Of a stretch of 23,263 nucleotides of DNA, positions 9,839 to 18,247 are shown piece after piece (the first letter of the stretch is position 1; every line of letters starts with the position of its first letter). Source of the stretch: Larix sibirica (Eukaryota > Streptophyta > Pinopsida > Pinales > Pinaceae). Made by a program: the position numbers and the translations under genes. The stretch lies in NCBI GenBank assembly GCA_004151065.3, contig NWUY0300000776.1, positions 42,671 through 65,933 of the forward strand, written 5' to 3'. The notes under the pieces are model-generated. The model saw only the letters and a program-made list of their open reading frames with translations. It made no database searches and had not been told where the DNA came from.

Positions 9839-10320
9839 TTATTCGTTGTGATTCCAATCCCCCAAGTACAATGTATTTTCTGATTTCCTTAGGGATCAAT
9901 GATGATCCCCATGCACTTGCGTCCCTTGAGGAGGTGTTTAGTACTCGTGAGAGCATTATCGTAACCATAAGGTCACCTTGAAGTAATGGTTAACAATCTA
10001 ATGACTTGTGCACATGTAAGTTGATTAAAGCACAATAAGTAGACCTATAAGTATCTAGTGAATATTTACTAGTTTGCTACCATCGATTATACTCCAATAG
10101 GGCCTTGTACAATAAACATACTGTCTATGTCGTGCTCGTTCATGCTTGTAACCTTCATGATACTAAGAAGGGTTTATAGTGGCAACATTCTCAACTTGAT
10201 GTAGGTGATGAGGGGGTCACTTGCTAAATTTCCCTCTTAATACAAAAGATTAACATTTATAATAAAAAATGTTTGAAAAAACAACCTTAAAACCATTTAA
10301 CAAACCTATGGGAAAAAATA

Positions 10321-10639
10321 TATTATAATTTTGACCTTTAATTATTTTCCTTAGAATTAATATACCGGTAAAATCGCTCGGCTATTGCACCACCAATGAC
10401 GGAACCTCACGGTACACTTTACTCCACTTGGACAGTCGCCATTGAAGCAACGCTCCCTTGGGAACGCGATAATCTCGATTATCCAATCTTAATTGTAATT
10501 AAAGTTGTGCAATTCTTCTTCGCGGTAAAAGATTCGATGACGACGATGATGGTAATAAAATCGACATCCACGGATTTAGATGCTTTTGGTTTGGGAGCCG
10601 AGATCAGATTCATTCGAACAAAATAAAGTCTTCCAAATT
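10321..10639. other. Candidate upstream region of the phosphatase locus, no firm gene
   Basis: Base composition turns noticeably less AT-rich from about 10370, just before the phosphatase-like locus on the same strand. A 76-codon + frame (10396-10626) begins at an ATG but has no recognisable domain. It may be promoter or leader DNA, or a chance frame. I see no convincing TATA box at a fixed distance from a start. Confidence 0.3.
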
Positions 10640-10902
10640 CAAAACCCTATTTTGTCCAACAGGGTGCCGCTGCTTATCCTCGCAATGGCTTTACCCATGC
10701 GATTCGAGAGATCTATACCAGACCTGGCTTGCTAGGTTTCAAGCTCTTCTCCAGCTGTTTGGAGCAAAGTTACTATTAGCCAGAAGATTTTTTGTTTTGT
10801 GGGTGTAATTCGTCGAAGCCTTTATTTTCGGAGAATTTCTGGGCGGGGGGAATTTATAACCCATTTTGACTGCCCTGGAGTAGTAACTCAGAGACCGAAT
10901 CT
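10640..10902 (+). other. Possible non-coding 5' leader exon of the phosphatase gene
   Basis: This less AT-rich block ends at a strong plant donor, CT|gtaagtag, at 10902/10903. It has no long + frame. A good acceptor (ttcttgacag, ending at 11471) and a weaker one just before the start codon (gcgcag, about 11718) lie downstream on the same strand. A leader exon and long 5' intron are common in plant genes. The 5' end is a guess, and transcript evidence is lacking. Confidence 0.25.
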
Positions 10903-11720
10903 GTAAGTAGCTTATACCTTTTGAGATTTTCACTGTTGGCCTCAAAGTTGTCTTTACCTTAGGGATCTCGTAACTCTAATGTTATATTTAGAAAAAAATC
11001 AAATTATTGTTTAGAACACTCGGGGTTTCGGAATATTGCTTTTTGATTGTTTAGCGGTGAGTTTTTTTGTTTTTTATTTCGGAAGAATTTTAGATGGCGT
11101 GCATATAGCGAAAAATGAGTCATTTGAATGATTTTTTATATGAAGAATTGAAAAATTTAATATCAGGTTTTGTTATTTCAAGCAGGGGTTGAAATTTGGG
11201 CAATATAGACTTTAAGTGCTTACTGATGAGTGCATACTTTCATGTGAATAGTCGTCTAGTATTTAGGGAAATAGTGTCAGATGTAATAGTGTTTTTTTTT
11301 CCTTTCTTTATTTCTCTCAATTAATGGTGATTAATATGGCAAATTGCCACAGATCTACTGAAATCCCTTTTGTTCTTTGTCTTGATTGTCTTGAAGCTTG
11401 TCAAAGAAAATCCCGGTGATGTTACAAAGAAACGCTGGGTATTTGCAATGTGGGTTGATTTTTCTTGACAGGGTTGTGGAATTATCTTCGACACTTTCTG
11501 TAAGTTCAGTCCATAGTGCAGGCCATCAGGTCTTTGTACAGTACTCATCAATCATAGAGATCCTGGACAACTTCTACTACTTCCGACTATAAATTTTACG
11601 GGAGAACAGGTGGAGGCATCTTTTTAAAAGTTGCAACTAGGAAATGAGGTCCTAAGCTGCTGGTTTGGTAATGTGAGTACAAGGAAAGAGGTTTAGCATT
11701 AAATTGCTGTGGGCGCAGAC

Positions 11721-12228
11721 ATGACAATGACTGTGCCTATAAAGAAGAAGCTTCTTGTTCTTGATGTCAATGGCTTGCTTGTGGAAACATACTTTCAGTT
11801 TGAAAAACTTCCTGAAGAGCATCGTCCTGATGGAAAAGTTGGCAGGTTTTTTGGTAAGTAATACCAAGTATTAAATACAGAAAACTATTTTGAACTTATA
11901 GAAATATGTCTAGAGTAGTTGTGGTTCATGTTAGTTGTCTTCCTTGAGACGCTGATGCTGCTTTTTTCTCTTTTATTGCAGTTTATAGGAGACCATTTTG
12001 TGATGAGTTCCTTGAGTTCTGTTTTGAGAACTTTGTTGTAGGAATATGGTCATCTGCTCAACAGTATGTATCCCAGCTGCCTGATCTCTGGTCCTAGGTG
12101 TATATAGATATATTGAATGGATGCTAATTGATTTTGTGATGTTGGGGTTTCTTGTACACAGGCACAATGTTGACAGGTTGGTCGATTTTATATTTGGAGA
12201 TTTGAAGAAAAAATTGCTATTTTCTTGG
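11721..12228 (+). CDS. FCP1/SCP-like HAD phosphatase, N-terminal exons only
   Basis: Three exons join in phase: 11721-11853, 11982-12063 and 12162-12228. All have GT-AG introns (gtaagt...ttgcag, gtatgt...cacag, and a gtaagc donor at 12229). They encode 94 residues. HAD motif I is KKKLLVLDVNGLLVET (about residues 8-23), followed by RRPFCDEFLEFCFENF and motif II VVGIWSSA. The third exon gives HNVDRLVDFIFGDL and ends LLFSW. This matches plant FCP1-like (NIF domain) proteins related to CTD small phosphatases, which use the first Asp of DxDx(T/V) as nucleophile on phosphoserine. Here the second Asp is Asn (DVNG), as I recall for a plant subgroup, which may weaken catalysis. An in-frame TAA lies 24 bases before the ATG, supporting this start. 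The family is normally longer; the Lys motif III and the DD motif IV are absent from the window. It is either 3'-truncated or continued across a very long intron. Confidence 0.82.
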
Positions 12229-12319
12229 GTAAGCACCAAAGTTTTCTTAAAAATATGTGCAGTGTTTGTTATCTTTCTAGGATGCAAAGTCTTTATTGTT
12301 ATGTTAGCTCCTCACATGC

Positions 12320-12355
12320 ATTTCAATGTAGTGACAAGTGCTGGACTGATTTAGT
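12320..12355 (+). pseudogene. Broken remnant of the expected fourth phosphatase exon
   Basis: In this family the residues after LLFSW are D, a few polar residues, then CTD(T/S)G. The + strand here reads codons for QCSDKC and WTDLV, and a one-base shift gives SAGL, so pieces of that pattern appear but in no single usable frame. Exon 3 ends in phase 0. The nearest acceptor, atgtag at 12331, would then open with TGA, a stop. I infer that the exon is damaged or that the match is chance. Confidence 0.3.
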
Positions 12356-12882
12356 GGGTTTAGCTATGCATCACAGGGAGTTGCTGGCTACAGTAACACC
12401 CGTGAAGAGGGTCAAGCCAATGCTACGGTACTCACATGGAAAGTATCTGTATTGCATAATATCTATATATCAAAACAGATGTTTATTTAGCTGGCTAAAA
12501 TGAGACCATAAAGGCACTCTTTTCCTACACTATTTTAAGATTAAGAGTTCCAGCGCCTGTGGCCATGTTTTGTTAGAGAGGCCAACTAGCCTATAGATAG
12601 ATAGGATGGCAAAATGATCAGAACATCAACTGAGACTCCAGATTAGCATTGACTTGCTAGCATAAACAGAATATAAGTTCAAAGAAGGCCGTGGTTTGTA
12701 GGGATGGCTTGTCTGTTTCTCCAACATGCCTCTTAGAGTTAGGAGAGGGGTTTTTGTTTTCTGTTATTTTTGTTTGAGTCCCTTGCAATGGGTTGTATAT
12801 AGATTGGACCACAGTGACGACTCTTAATGATTAGGCTTGGTACATACTGTTTGAAATAGGTAATTAGTAACTAGTTACTAAT
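12356..12882. other. Non-coding flank of the phosphatase locus
   Basis: No further exon of the phosphatase (KPLxxKEL or VDDSPYK coding) is recognised on either strand. Composition is moderately AT-rich. It could be an intron or 3' flank. Confidence 0.5.
12874..12882. repeat. 9-bp target-site duplication, left copy
   Basis: GTTACTAAT directly precedes the left end GGAGTTGTC of the Mutator-like element. The identical 9 bases follow its right end at 13239-13247. Confidence 0.92.
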
Positions 12883-12959
12883 GGAGTTGTCTAAATGATC
12901 TATACGATTTCGCCTGGAAATCCCTTATCCGGCGAAATCGTAGATCATTTTTCTGGCAT
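12883..12959 (+). repeat. Left terminal inverted repeat of the MULE
   Basis: Seventy-seven bases from GGAGTTGTC to TGGCAT. Internally it folds: AAATGATCTA plus CGATTTCGCC faces GGCGAAATCG plus TAGATCATTT around a loop of about 16 bases. Confidence 0.9.
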
Positions 12960-13163
12960 ATCTGTGCTCTGCATCCTTGCGGAAATGTGCTCTGCGTCCT
13001 CGTGGAACCAAGGAAACCAGCACAGCTCTCCTCTTTCCGGCGCCATCCGTCCAACCTCGCGTCTAGCCATCCGTCCAGACATCTGACCAACCGCGCGTCT
13101 AGCAATTAAAACCGAAAACAGAAAGTCGAGGGAGACATAATCAAATGGGAGTCTATTAAAATG

Positions 13164-13238
13164 ATGCCGGAAAAGTGATCTACGATTTCGCCGGAGAAAG
13201 GATTTCCGGGCGAAATCATAGATCATTTAGACAACTCC
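13164..13238 (-). repeat. Right terminal inverted repeat of the MULE
   Basis: The reverse complement of this 75-base segment matches the left TIR apart from a 2-base gap and a few substitutions. It preserves the same internal hairpin. Confidence 0.9.
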
Positions 13239-13247
13239 GTTACTAAT
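13239..13247. repeat. 9-bp target-site duplication, right copy
   Basis: GTTACTAAT follows the right TIR and is identical to 12874-12882. Confidence 0.92.
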
Positions 13248-14320
13248 GAGCAAATCATGAAGTGTAAAGATGTAATAATTCGCAGCAGATATGTATTTTC
13301 AGTGGTGTCAGTTGTCACCCTGTAGATTACAATAACTGAAGATGAAATAACAATTTGCAGATTGGATTAAGAATGCCAAATACCATCCTGTAGGCAACTT
13401 GTAAAGAGCCTTTGAAGTCTGAGCACACGTTGATTAGATGTGACTGTAAATGGCATATTGTCATAAATCATATCCCCTTAAAACCTTGTACACAGATTCT
13501 GTTTAGATGGGTGAATTTGTCTTAAGTGTAAATGATAACACAATACTTGAGCCTGGAAGTGGGAAATGAGTTCAAGAATAAATTTTCCTATGTAGCTTGA
13601 TTGAATCTCAAGACAATGTTGGTGAGTTCTTTATGCTGCAACTTCCTTATTTTCATTGTGTGGTGGGGGTAGTTGCTGTTGCAGTTCATGTTGCAGGTAA
13701 GCATTGATGAATGCTTCTTGTGAAATTTTGTTATCTTTGCTTAGAATATTATGCATGCTTGTTGGACATGCATGATGTGGCTTGTGTACCATGTGTTGAG
13801 ACTCAAGTGTCACAAAATATGATTTAGTTGCTGATTACTCCCGAGTCAAACTTGGCGTGGCACAGAAATGAGTTGAACTGGCTTACTGGCAAGTCAAGCT
13901 CACTACCAATGAGTTTGACTTGATGATGCGGAGTTTGATGTGCAAGTATTCATGGTTCAAACTTTGACCTGTGAGTACTCATTGAGTTTTTCACAGGTTG
14001 ACGGGTTGATTTACAATCTCAATGAAAAGCTCGATGGTCCCCTTGATAAGTTTGTATAACCTAAACATTAGTATTTTTTTCCATTATGCTCTGAAAAATT
14101 GGCTAGTAATTTCCTTAGATTTTTCTGAATCTGAGTCAAAATCTTATTCTCTGGCCTTGCCTAACTGAGTTTTGTAACTATGAGGTGTGTAAAAAATGTT
14201 TTTATCAATGTTTTGATACAGATGTGCCTGCTGGAAATGTTGTTGAAACATAAGTTACATAACTATTATACATAATTGTTCCAATTAACTTGTTCATCCC
14301 CATTAGGTAAGTCCATAGAA
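13248..14320. other. Intergenic or intronic DNA, no gene recognised
   Basis: No exon of the upstream phosphatase is visible. The segment 13830-14010 is rich in dispersed GAGTCAA / GAGTTTGA / TTCAAACTTTGA words on both strands, which suggests an old degenerate repeat. The minus frame at 13631-13813 has a Gln/Pro-rich stretch but no family signature. Confidence 0.5.
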
Positions 14321-14325
14321 TGGCA

Positions 14326-15345
14326 TGTTAAATTTTCATGACATGGTAAGCAGATCTGCACTCATATAATCAATTCCTACAGCTAATAACTGAAGATTAG
14401 GCAACACCAATCAAAACAGCGGATCTGCTTTAACAAAGCACTGTAAAGAAAACTCAAGAGTTTAAACACTGCATATCACAAAGTTAGATCAAACTGGTGG
14501 AAAACTAAAGGTTAGATCTCCATAAAAACAACAATCTGGAATTCAGGACAGAGTACTAGAATTCTGTAGCAGCGATCACATTATTTGCTATTATCTATGG
14601 AAAAGAGAAATTACACAGTTTGGTATTACACACAAGCTTCTCACTCAAATACCATACATTCACACTCTAGCATAATCATTCTACTACCCTAGCTCGCTTT
14701 CTAGCAGAATCCTCTACTAACACTGAATGAACTACAACAGCAGGTGATGTAATATGCAGTCTGCCCATACACAAGCAAATCTTCATGCTGTCACTCTTCT
14801 AAGACTAAAACACACTGAAAAGAATACGCTTATGACAGCAATCTCTGCTGTTAATACGTCTTCAAGTCAAATTGACTTATCTTCACTGCTCTATCGAACT
14901 AGTGTGCCCTCCTTTCCTTATATAAGATGAAGAAGATGTAGTAACAAATAGGCTAAGAATAGCCTCATAAATCGTGCATCTCACATGCTTATGTGTGCGG
15001 TGTAGCTCCCAAAGTAACTGTGCCTTGTATGTGGGAATCAGGGGGCTATGTGGGGATCTTTCCTCGAATAGCATGTCAAATGCAAGAGGAATCTTTCCCA
15101 GAATAGTGTGCCATGCATGTTGGAATCTCTCTCAAATAGAATAGAACTTGCATGCATGCACCTTACTCATGTGGTAATGGAGCTTCTCCTCCATCATGTC
15201 TTCCTAAGCAGCTCACAATCTTTGCATGAAGTTCTCTCCTGCACAGTGCACCCTTCCTCCAGCAGAAGCCAAGTAAACAGCAACTTGAATTCTTGAAGGT
15301 GAAAGGAAACGGAGAGCATGTTAGGAGCAACCAGGTAAATTAACA
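14326..15345 (-). mobile_element. Probable solo LTR
   Basis: On the minus strand this 1,020-base segment starts TGTTAATTTACC and ends AAATTTAACA, giving TG...CA ends with matching TGTTAA/TTAACA inverted tips. Flanking 5-base words TGGCA (14321-14325) and TGGGA (15346-15350) differ at one position, as an aged target duplication might. A TATA box (CTTATATAAG, 14918-14927) lies near the middle and serves either strand. U3-like sequence above it holds a diverged direct repeat, with ctattcgaggaaagatccc and ctattctgggaaagattcc facing each other near 15050-15110. There is no internal coding region, primer site or second LTR next to it, hence solo. The order of TATA and U3-like repeats favours minus orientation. 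Confidence 0.55.
14918..14927 (-). promoter_or_regulatory. TATA box of the solo LTR
   Basis: CTTATATAAG is a self-complementary TATA motif about 420 bases into the LTR when read on the minus strand, which is where a U3 core promoter would sit. Confidence 0.4.
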
Positions 15346-15350
15346 TGGGA

Positions 15351-16329
15351 ATGGCATACCATGATGTTTATAGCATAAAAAACATTCCATGTAAACATTC
15401 ATTTTGAAGTCCTTATCTACATTGACAACTGGACTCATTTGCTTTTGACAATTTGAATATATCATTGCTTAAAATTTAAGAAAAAGCAGTGTAAGCTTAG
15501 TATGCATGCCTATTATTTAACCTATGTTGTAATATAACCATAGTTAGATCAAGTATGTTGTAGAGTTCTAACTTATTCGACTTATTTTATTTGGTTGAAA
15601 AGATGTGAAAGCTCATATAGGCATGAACGTTCACATAGGAAACTTCATTTTGTATGTGTGCATGGTTAGCATTAATACACCACAAGAATTTGGTATATTG
15701 ATATGTTATAAGGTGTTGATGCCCTTGCAATATAAGGGGTTTGCAGCTTTCTATATACTTAGTTTGCATCTTTAATTGCCTTTTTTTGTTTAGATTTTAA
15801 TTCTTAACAAAAGAGAGAACTTAAAGAAGGCATACTAAGAATTGATTTGAGAAGATTTTTCCTAAAAAGGAGAGGGGAATGGTGCTTGCTTATGCCCCCT
15901 CTTTCCTGATCTTGTTTCTAGTGTTGGTTATAAATAATCATATATAGCTTATTAATAACCATGTAAAAGTTATTGTACAATTGTGGGGTCGTCTTGATGA
16001 ATTATATGAGTTGGAACTCACAATCCAAAAATTTGGCCTCAAAATTGTGAAGAATGAACTTTTGTTCTAAATATAAACTTTAAACTTCAAGTGAATTTTA
16101 TCATATAGAAAAGAAATTTCCACTTAAAGTTGAGTGGTTTGGTTTTTATACCCAAGGTGTTGTTTTAAGGGTCACTCTAATTTTTAAGTGAAAGCTGTTG
16201 TTTAAAAGGGTACTAGGTTTTGAGGAGATTTTTTGGGTTTTACTGGCAAGTATTTTTTAATGGCAGGCAATACTTAGTGCATTTCTTTTACTGATGTAAA
16301 CAACCTTAACAAAAGAAATTATGCCTTTC
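15351..16329. other. Intergenic DNA, no gene recognised
   Basis: Stops are frequent in all frames, and the one listed-length frame (minus 15587-15769) has no known domain. No terminal repeats or RNA genes are visible. Confidence 0.5.
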
Positions 16330-16559
16330 TAAAGACTAAAAATAAGAATGTCCCAGTGTTCAGAGAATAATGAGACATTGTGAGCAGAAAATAATGGAGG
16401 CTTGCAGAAAGCATGTGGAAATGGGTAGCCTTTGAAAAGAAAGATGGAAGGCCTGGCAATCATGAGGATGACAGTGACAAATGAAGTGATAATGCACATC
16501 AAGATGCAGATGGTTTGAGTCATGCACAGGACAAATTTAAATTTTTGTATGAGATCCCA

Positions 16560-16680
16560 ACGCATCCGGGGTCCTCTATTTGAGGATTTGGTTATTCAAC
16601 TTGAGTGTGGGTGATGGTGAATTAGTTACGTATCACCTCACCAAACTTAAAGTTTTGAGGGATGGGTTAACTCAAATAAT
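16560..16680 (+). pseudogene. Short gag-like (or NAC-like) coding relic
   Basis: One + frame reads GDGELVTYHLTKLKVLRDGL at about 16610-16669. Copia-type gag (UBN2) proteins have a similar stretch (Vxx(Y/H)LxKLKxLRDxL), and NAC transcription factors have a comparable DEELVxxYLxxKV motif in subdomain A. Upstream fragments in other frames (about 16425-16565) look coding-like, being rich in D, N, H and Q, but contain stops. It is too short to choose between the families. The gag reading is favoured because the surroundings are retroelement-rich. It is certainly not an intact gene. Confidence 0.25.
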
Positions 16681-16780
16681 AGTCAGCAATAAGACTAAAG
16701 AAAGGGATTCACCAAACATAAAGTTTTGAGGGCTGGGTTAACTCAAATAATAGTCAGCAATAAGACTAAAGAAAGGGATT
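16639..16780. repeat. 71-bp tandem duplication
   Basis: The segment caccaaacttaaagttttga at 16639 recurs at 16710 as caccaaacataaagttttga. The two copies run through agactaaagaaagggatt with only a couple of differences, so the event is recent. Confidence 0.9.
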
Positions 16781-17164
16781 TAATAACTTTTCTTCTTAAT
16801 AGTTTGCCTTAGTCCTTCGATGTACTTGTTACAGGTTTGAGTTTATCACTTAGAACTTAGAAGTGAAAATTTGACATATGATGAACTTGGAAAATTTTTC
16901 CAGCAAGAGCAGAGGAAAAATCTCTACAGCAGCAAGAGCATGTGGATTCTGGCATCACCAGAAGTGTTTCTGCAAACTTTGATCCTTTGGGTTGACTCAC
17001 CTCTGTATTTAACCCATTAATCTCCTTCCGCCCTTCCAAGTCCCTGCCAGTCTCTAGGTCTTTTGCAGACTCTTCCTTTTTGGAAGTTTTTGAAAGTTTT
17101 TAAGGTTCAATCCCAGCCTGGTTTCAAGTCTGAAAATCTTACTAGTTTAATGCCCAACCCAATG
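16781..17164. other. Unassigned DNA between retroelement relics
   Basis: The + strand at about 16870-17100 can be read as coding-like pieces in two frames (YDELGKFFQQEQRKNL, then a frame ending FLEVFESF and stop) with shifts between them. I do not recognise the protein. Near 17150-17161 the minus strand reads TGGGTTGGGCAT, a possible decayed tRNA-primed binding site next to the LTR-like block. Confidence 0.25.
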
Positions 17165-17690
17165 ATTTCACTGCTGAAACTGAGTTATTTCACATAAACA
17201 GTATTAAACTTGAAACACAAGATGAACATCAACAATTTAACAGGCAGAAAATTAACTCAGAGAACACCAAGAAAATAATTTAGACACAGATTTTTGGCAA
17301 ATTGCCCAGGAAAAACCCACAAGGGGAAAACCTGTTTCTGAGAGGAATTTATTTCTTCTTAAATTCAAAAGTACAGCTATTAACCAGTCAAGAATCAACT
17401 TATCTCAACCATTAACAACTCAGCAGGCAGCCTCGAAAACAGTGTAAAAGCTGCCTCGAAAATTGTGCAGCCACCACCTTGAATTCTGTGCCAGAAATAG
17501 CAGCATACGGACTGGCAGAAACATGACTGTATGGTCCTTGATTTTCGTGCCCAGAACTGTACCTTTCACCTCGAACTGTGTGCCCATTGTACTTTTCATG
17601 CACTACCTCAAAATTTGTGCCCACTGCCTTGAAATTCGTACCCAGAAATTTTGTCTGGAAGTTTGTGCCACTGCTGTATGGTCTCAGCAA
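17165..17690 (-). mobile_element. Degenerate LTR-like block with repeated U3 motif
   Basis: Read on the minus strand, the block has an upstream part (17431-17640) with seven copies of a short motif. An AATAAA signal follows, then GGTTTTCCCC and GTGGGTTTTTCC. C/T-rich words of that kind are, as I recall, common in R-U5 of plant Copia LTRs. A possible primer-binding remnant lies just beyond the lower end. This order (U3 repeats, poly(A) signal, U5, primer site) is that of an LTR. Boundaries are guesses, and the upper one coincides with an ambiguous base at 17699. Confidence 0.35.
17431..17642 (-). repeat. Seven interspersed copies of a 17-base motif
   Basis: On + the motif is CCT(C/T)(G/A)AA-(A/T)-T-(C/T)-GTGCCC. 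It occurs at about 17431, 17454, 17477, 17536, 17569, 17606 and 17627, with diverged copies and variable spacing of 21-59 bases. The minus-strand form is GGGCACxxAxTTCxAGG. Repeated short motifs in U3 often act as enhancers or protein-binding sites. Confidence 0.6.
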
Positions 17691-17699
17691 TTAATGCTN

Positions 17700-18247
17700 T
17701 TTAATATAGTTAAAGTAGTTTATTATAATTATTATTTTGTTAAAGTATAATATGTTAATAATTATTTTTTATAATGACATGAAGCAGTGATATTTAATTA
17801 TTAAATTTAAATGAATTAAAACATTATTTCTCAAAATGAAAAATAATTTATTAATAAATATGGGTTTTAATAAAATAGAATTATTATTACTTTCACTTTA
17901 CCTAAAATTCCTTTTTTCTAAAATATAACATCAAATATCACTAGTTTTAAGTATCAATTTTAATATCACTAGTTTTAAGTATCAATGCTAAGACTAAGCA
18001 ATGAGGAAGGAACGCGAGTGGAAAACTTACATGATTGATAGACTGTATAAAGTATAACTCTTCCTTGATCGATTCAATGGTACCGATTATATAAAGTAAG
18101 CATATTAATTTATAACATTCAGATTACAAAATAAGAAGGAAAATAGTTGAATAATCAAACAGTGATTTAGGAAGTATATAGAAACATATTCACAAGTGTG
18201 GAGAAAATAGGTTAACTTACTCTTATTGTCCAAAACTGTAGATATGT
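17700..18247. other. Strongly AT-rich DNA, no gene recognised
   Basis: Composition changes sharply after the N at 17699. A 28-base tandem duplication (tatcactagttttaagtatc at about 17936 and 17964) is the only structure seen. Confidence 0.55.
17936..17991. repeat. 28-bp tandem duplication
   Basis: The core ctagttttaagtatcaat starts at 17941 and 17969 with no mismatch, then diverges. Confidence 0.85.

Larger units (their letters stand above)
7524..10320 (-). mobile_element. Decayed interior of a minus-strand retroelement
   Basis: This stretch lies upstream, on the minus strand, of the polypurine tract and LTR at 7145-7523, where the element's coding interior should be. Minus-strand frames are broken but locally longer than average (7599-7784, 9060-9341, 9771-9968), and 9560-9838 resembles RNase H. 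No intact gag, integrase or reverse transcriptase motif such as YxDD can be read. The upper boundary is uncertain because no 5' LTR or primer-binding site was found. The stretch also holds a (GA)n run near 8214-8226. Parts may be unrelated nested insertions. Confidence 0.4.
12883..13238. mobile_element. Non-autonomous Mutator-like element (MULE/MITE) with hairpin TIRs
   Basis: This 356-base element has long terminal inverted repeats, 12883-12959 and 13164-13238. Both begin GGAGTTGTCTAAATGATCTA and match over about 75 bases with only a few changes. Perfect 9-bp duplications (GTTACTAAT) flank it. A 9-bp duplication with long TIRs is diagnostic of Mutator-like transposons. Each TIR is itself an inverted repeat: the left one pairs about 12893-12914 with 12931-12950 (core CGATTTCGCC/GGCGAAATCG), and the right TIR repeats this arrangement. 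The interior is clearly GC-richer than its surroundings and contains a short direct repeat (catccgtcca near 13026 and 13067). Frames crossing it give no known domain and no transposase, so mobility would need an enzyme from elsewhere. The GC-rich core could be a captured genomic fragment. Confidence 0.92.

Noticed and set aside
10396-10626. 76-codon + frame upstream of the phosphatase
   Set aside because: It starts at an ATG and has better composition than its neighbours, but no recognisable domain or homologue pattern. Kept only as part of the upstream region.
11973-12287. 104-codon minus-strand frame
   Set aside because: It is the antisense shadow of phosphatase exons 2 and 3.
12225-12503. 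92-codon + frame over the exon 3 donor
   Set aside because: It crosses the intron in a different frame from exon 3; only the fragment near 12320-12355 resembles the expected next exon.
12945-13226. 93-codon minus frame in the MULE
   Set aside because: It reads through both a TIR and the core, is Arg-rich with no family motif, and is explained by the GC-rich element sequence.
14318-15356. 9-bp direct repeat GAATGGCAT as a MULE-type duplication around the 1-kb element
   Set aside because: The repeat does not abut matching long TIRs. The TG...CA ends with 5-base flanks fit an LTR better.
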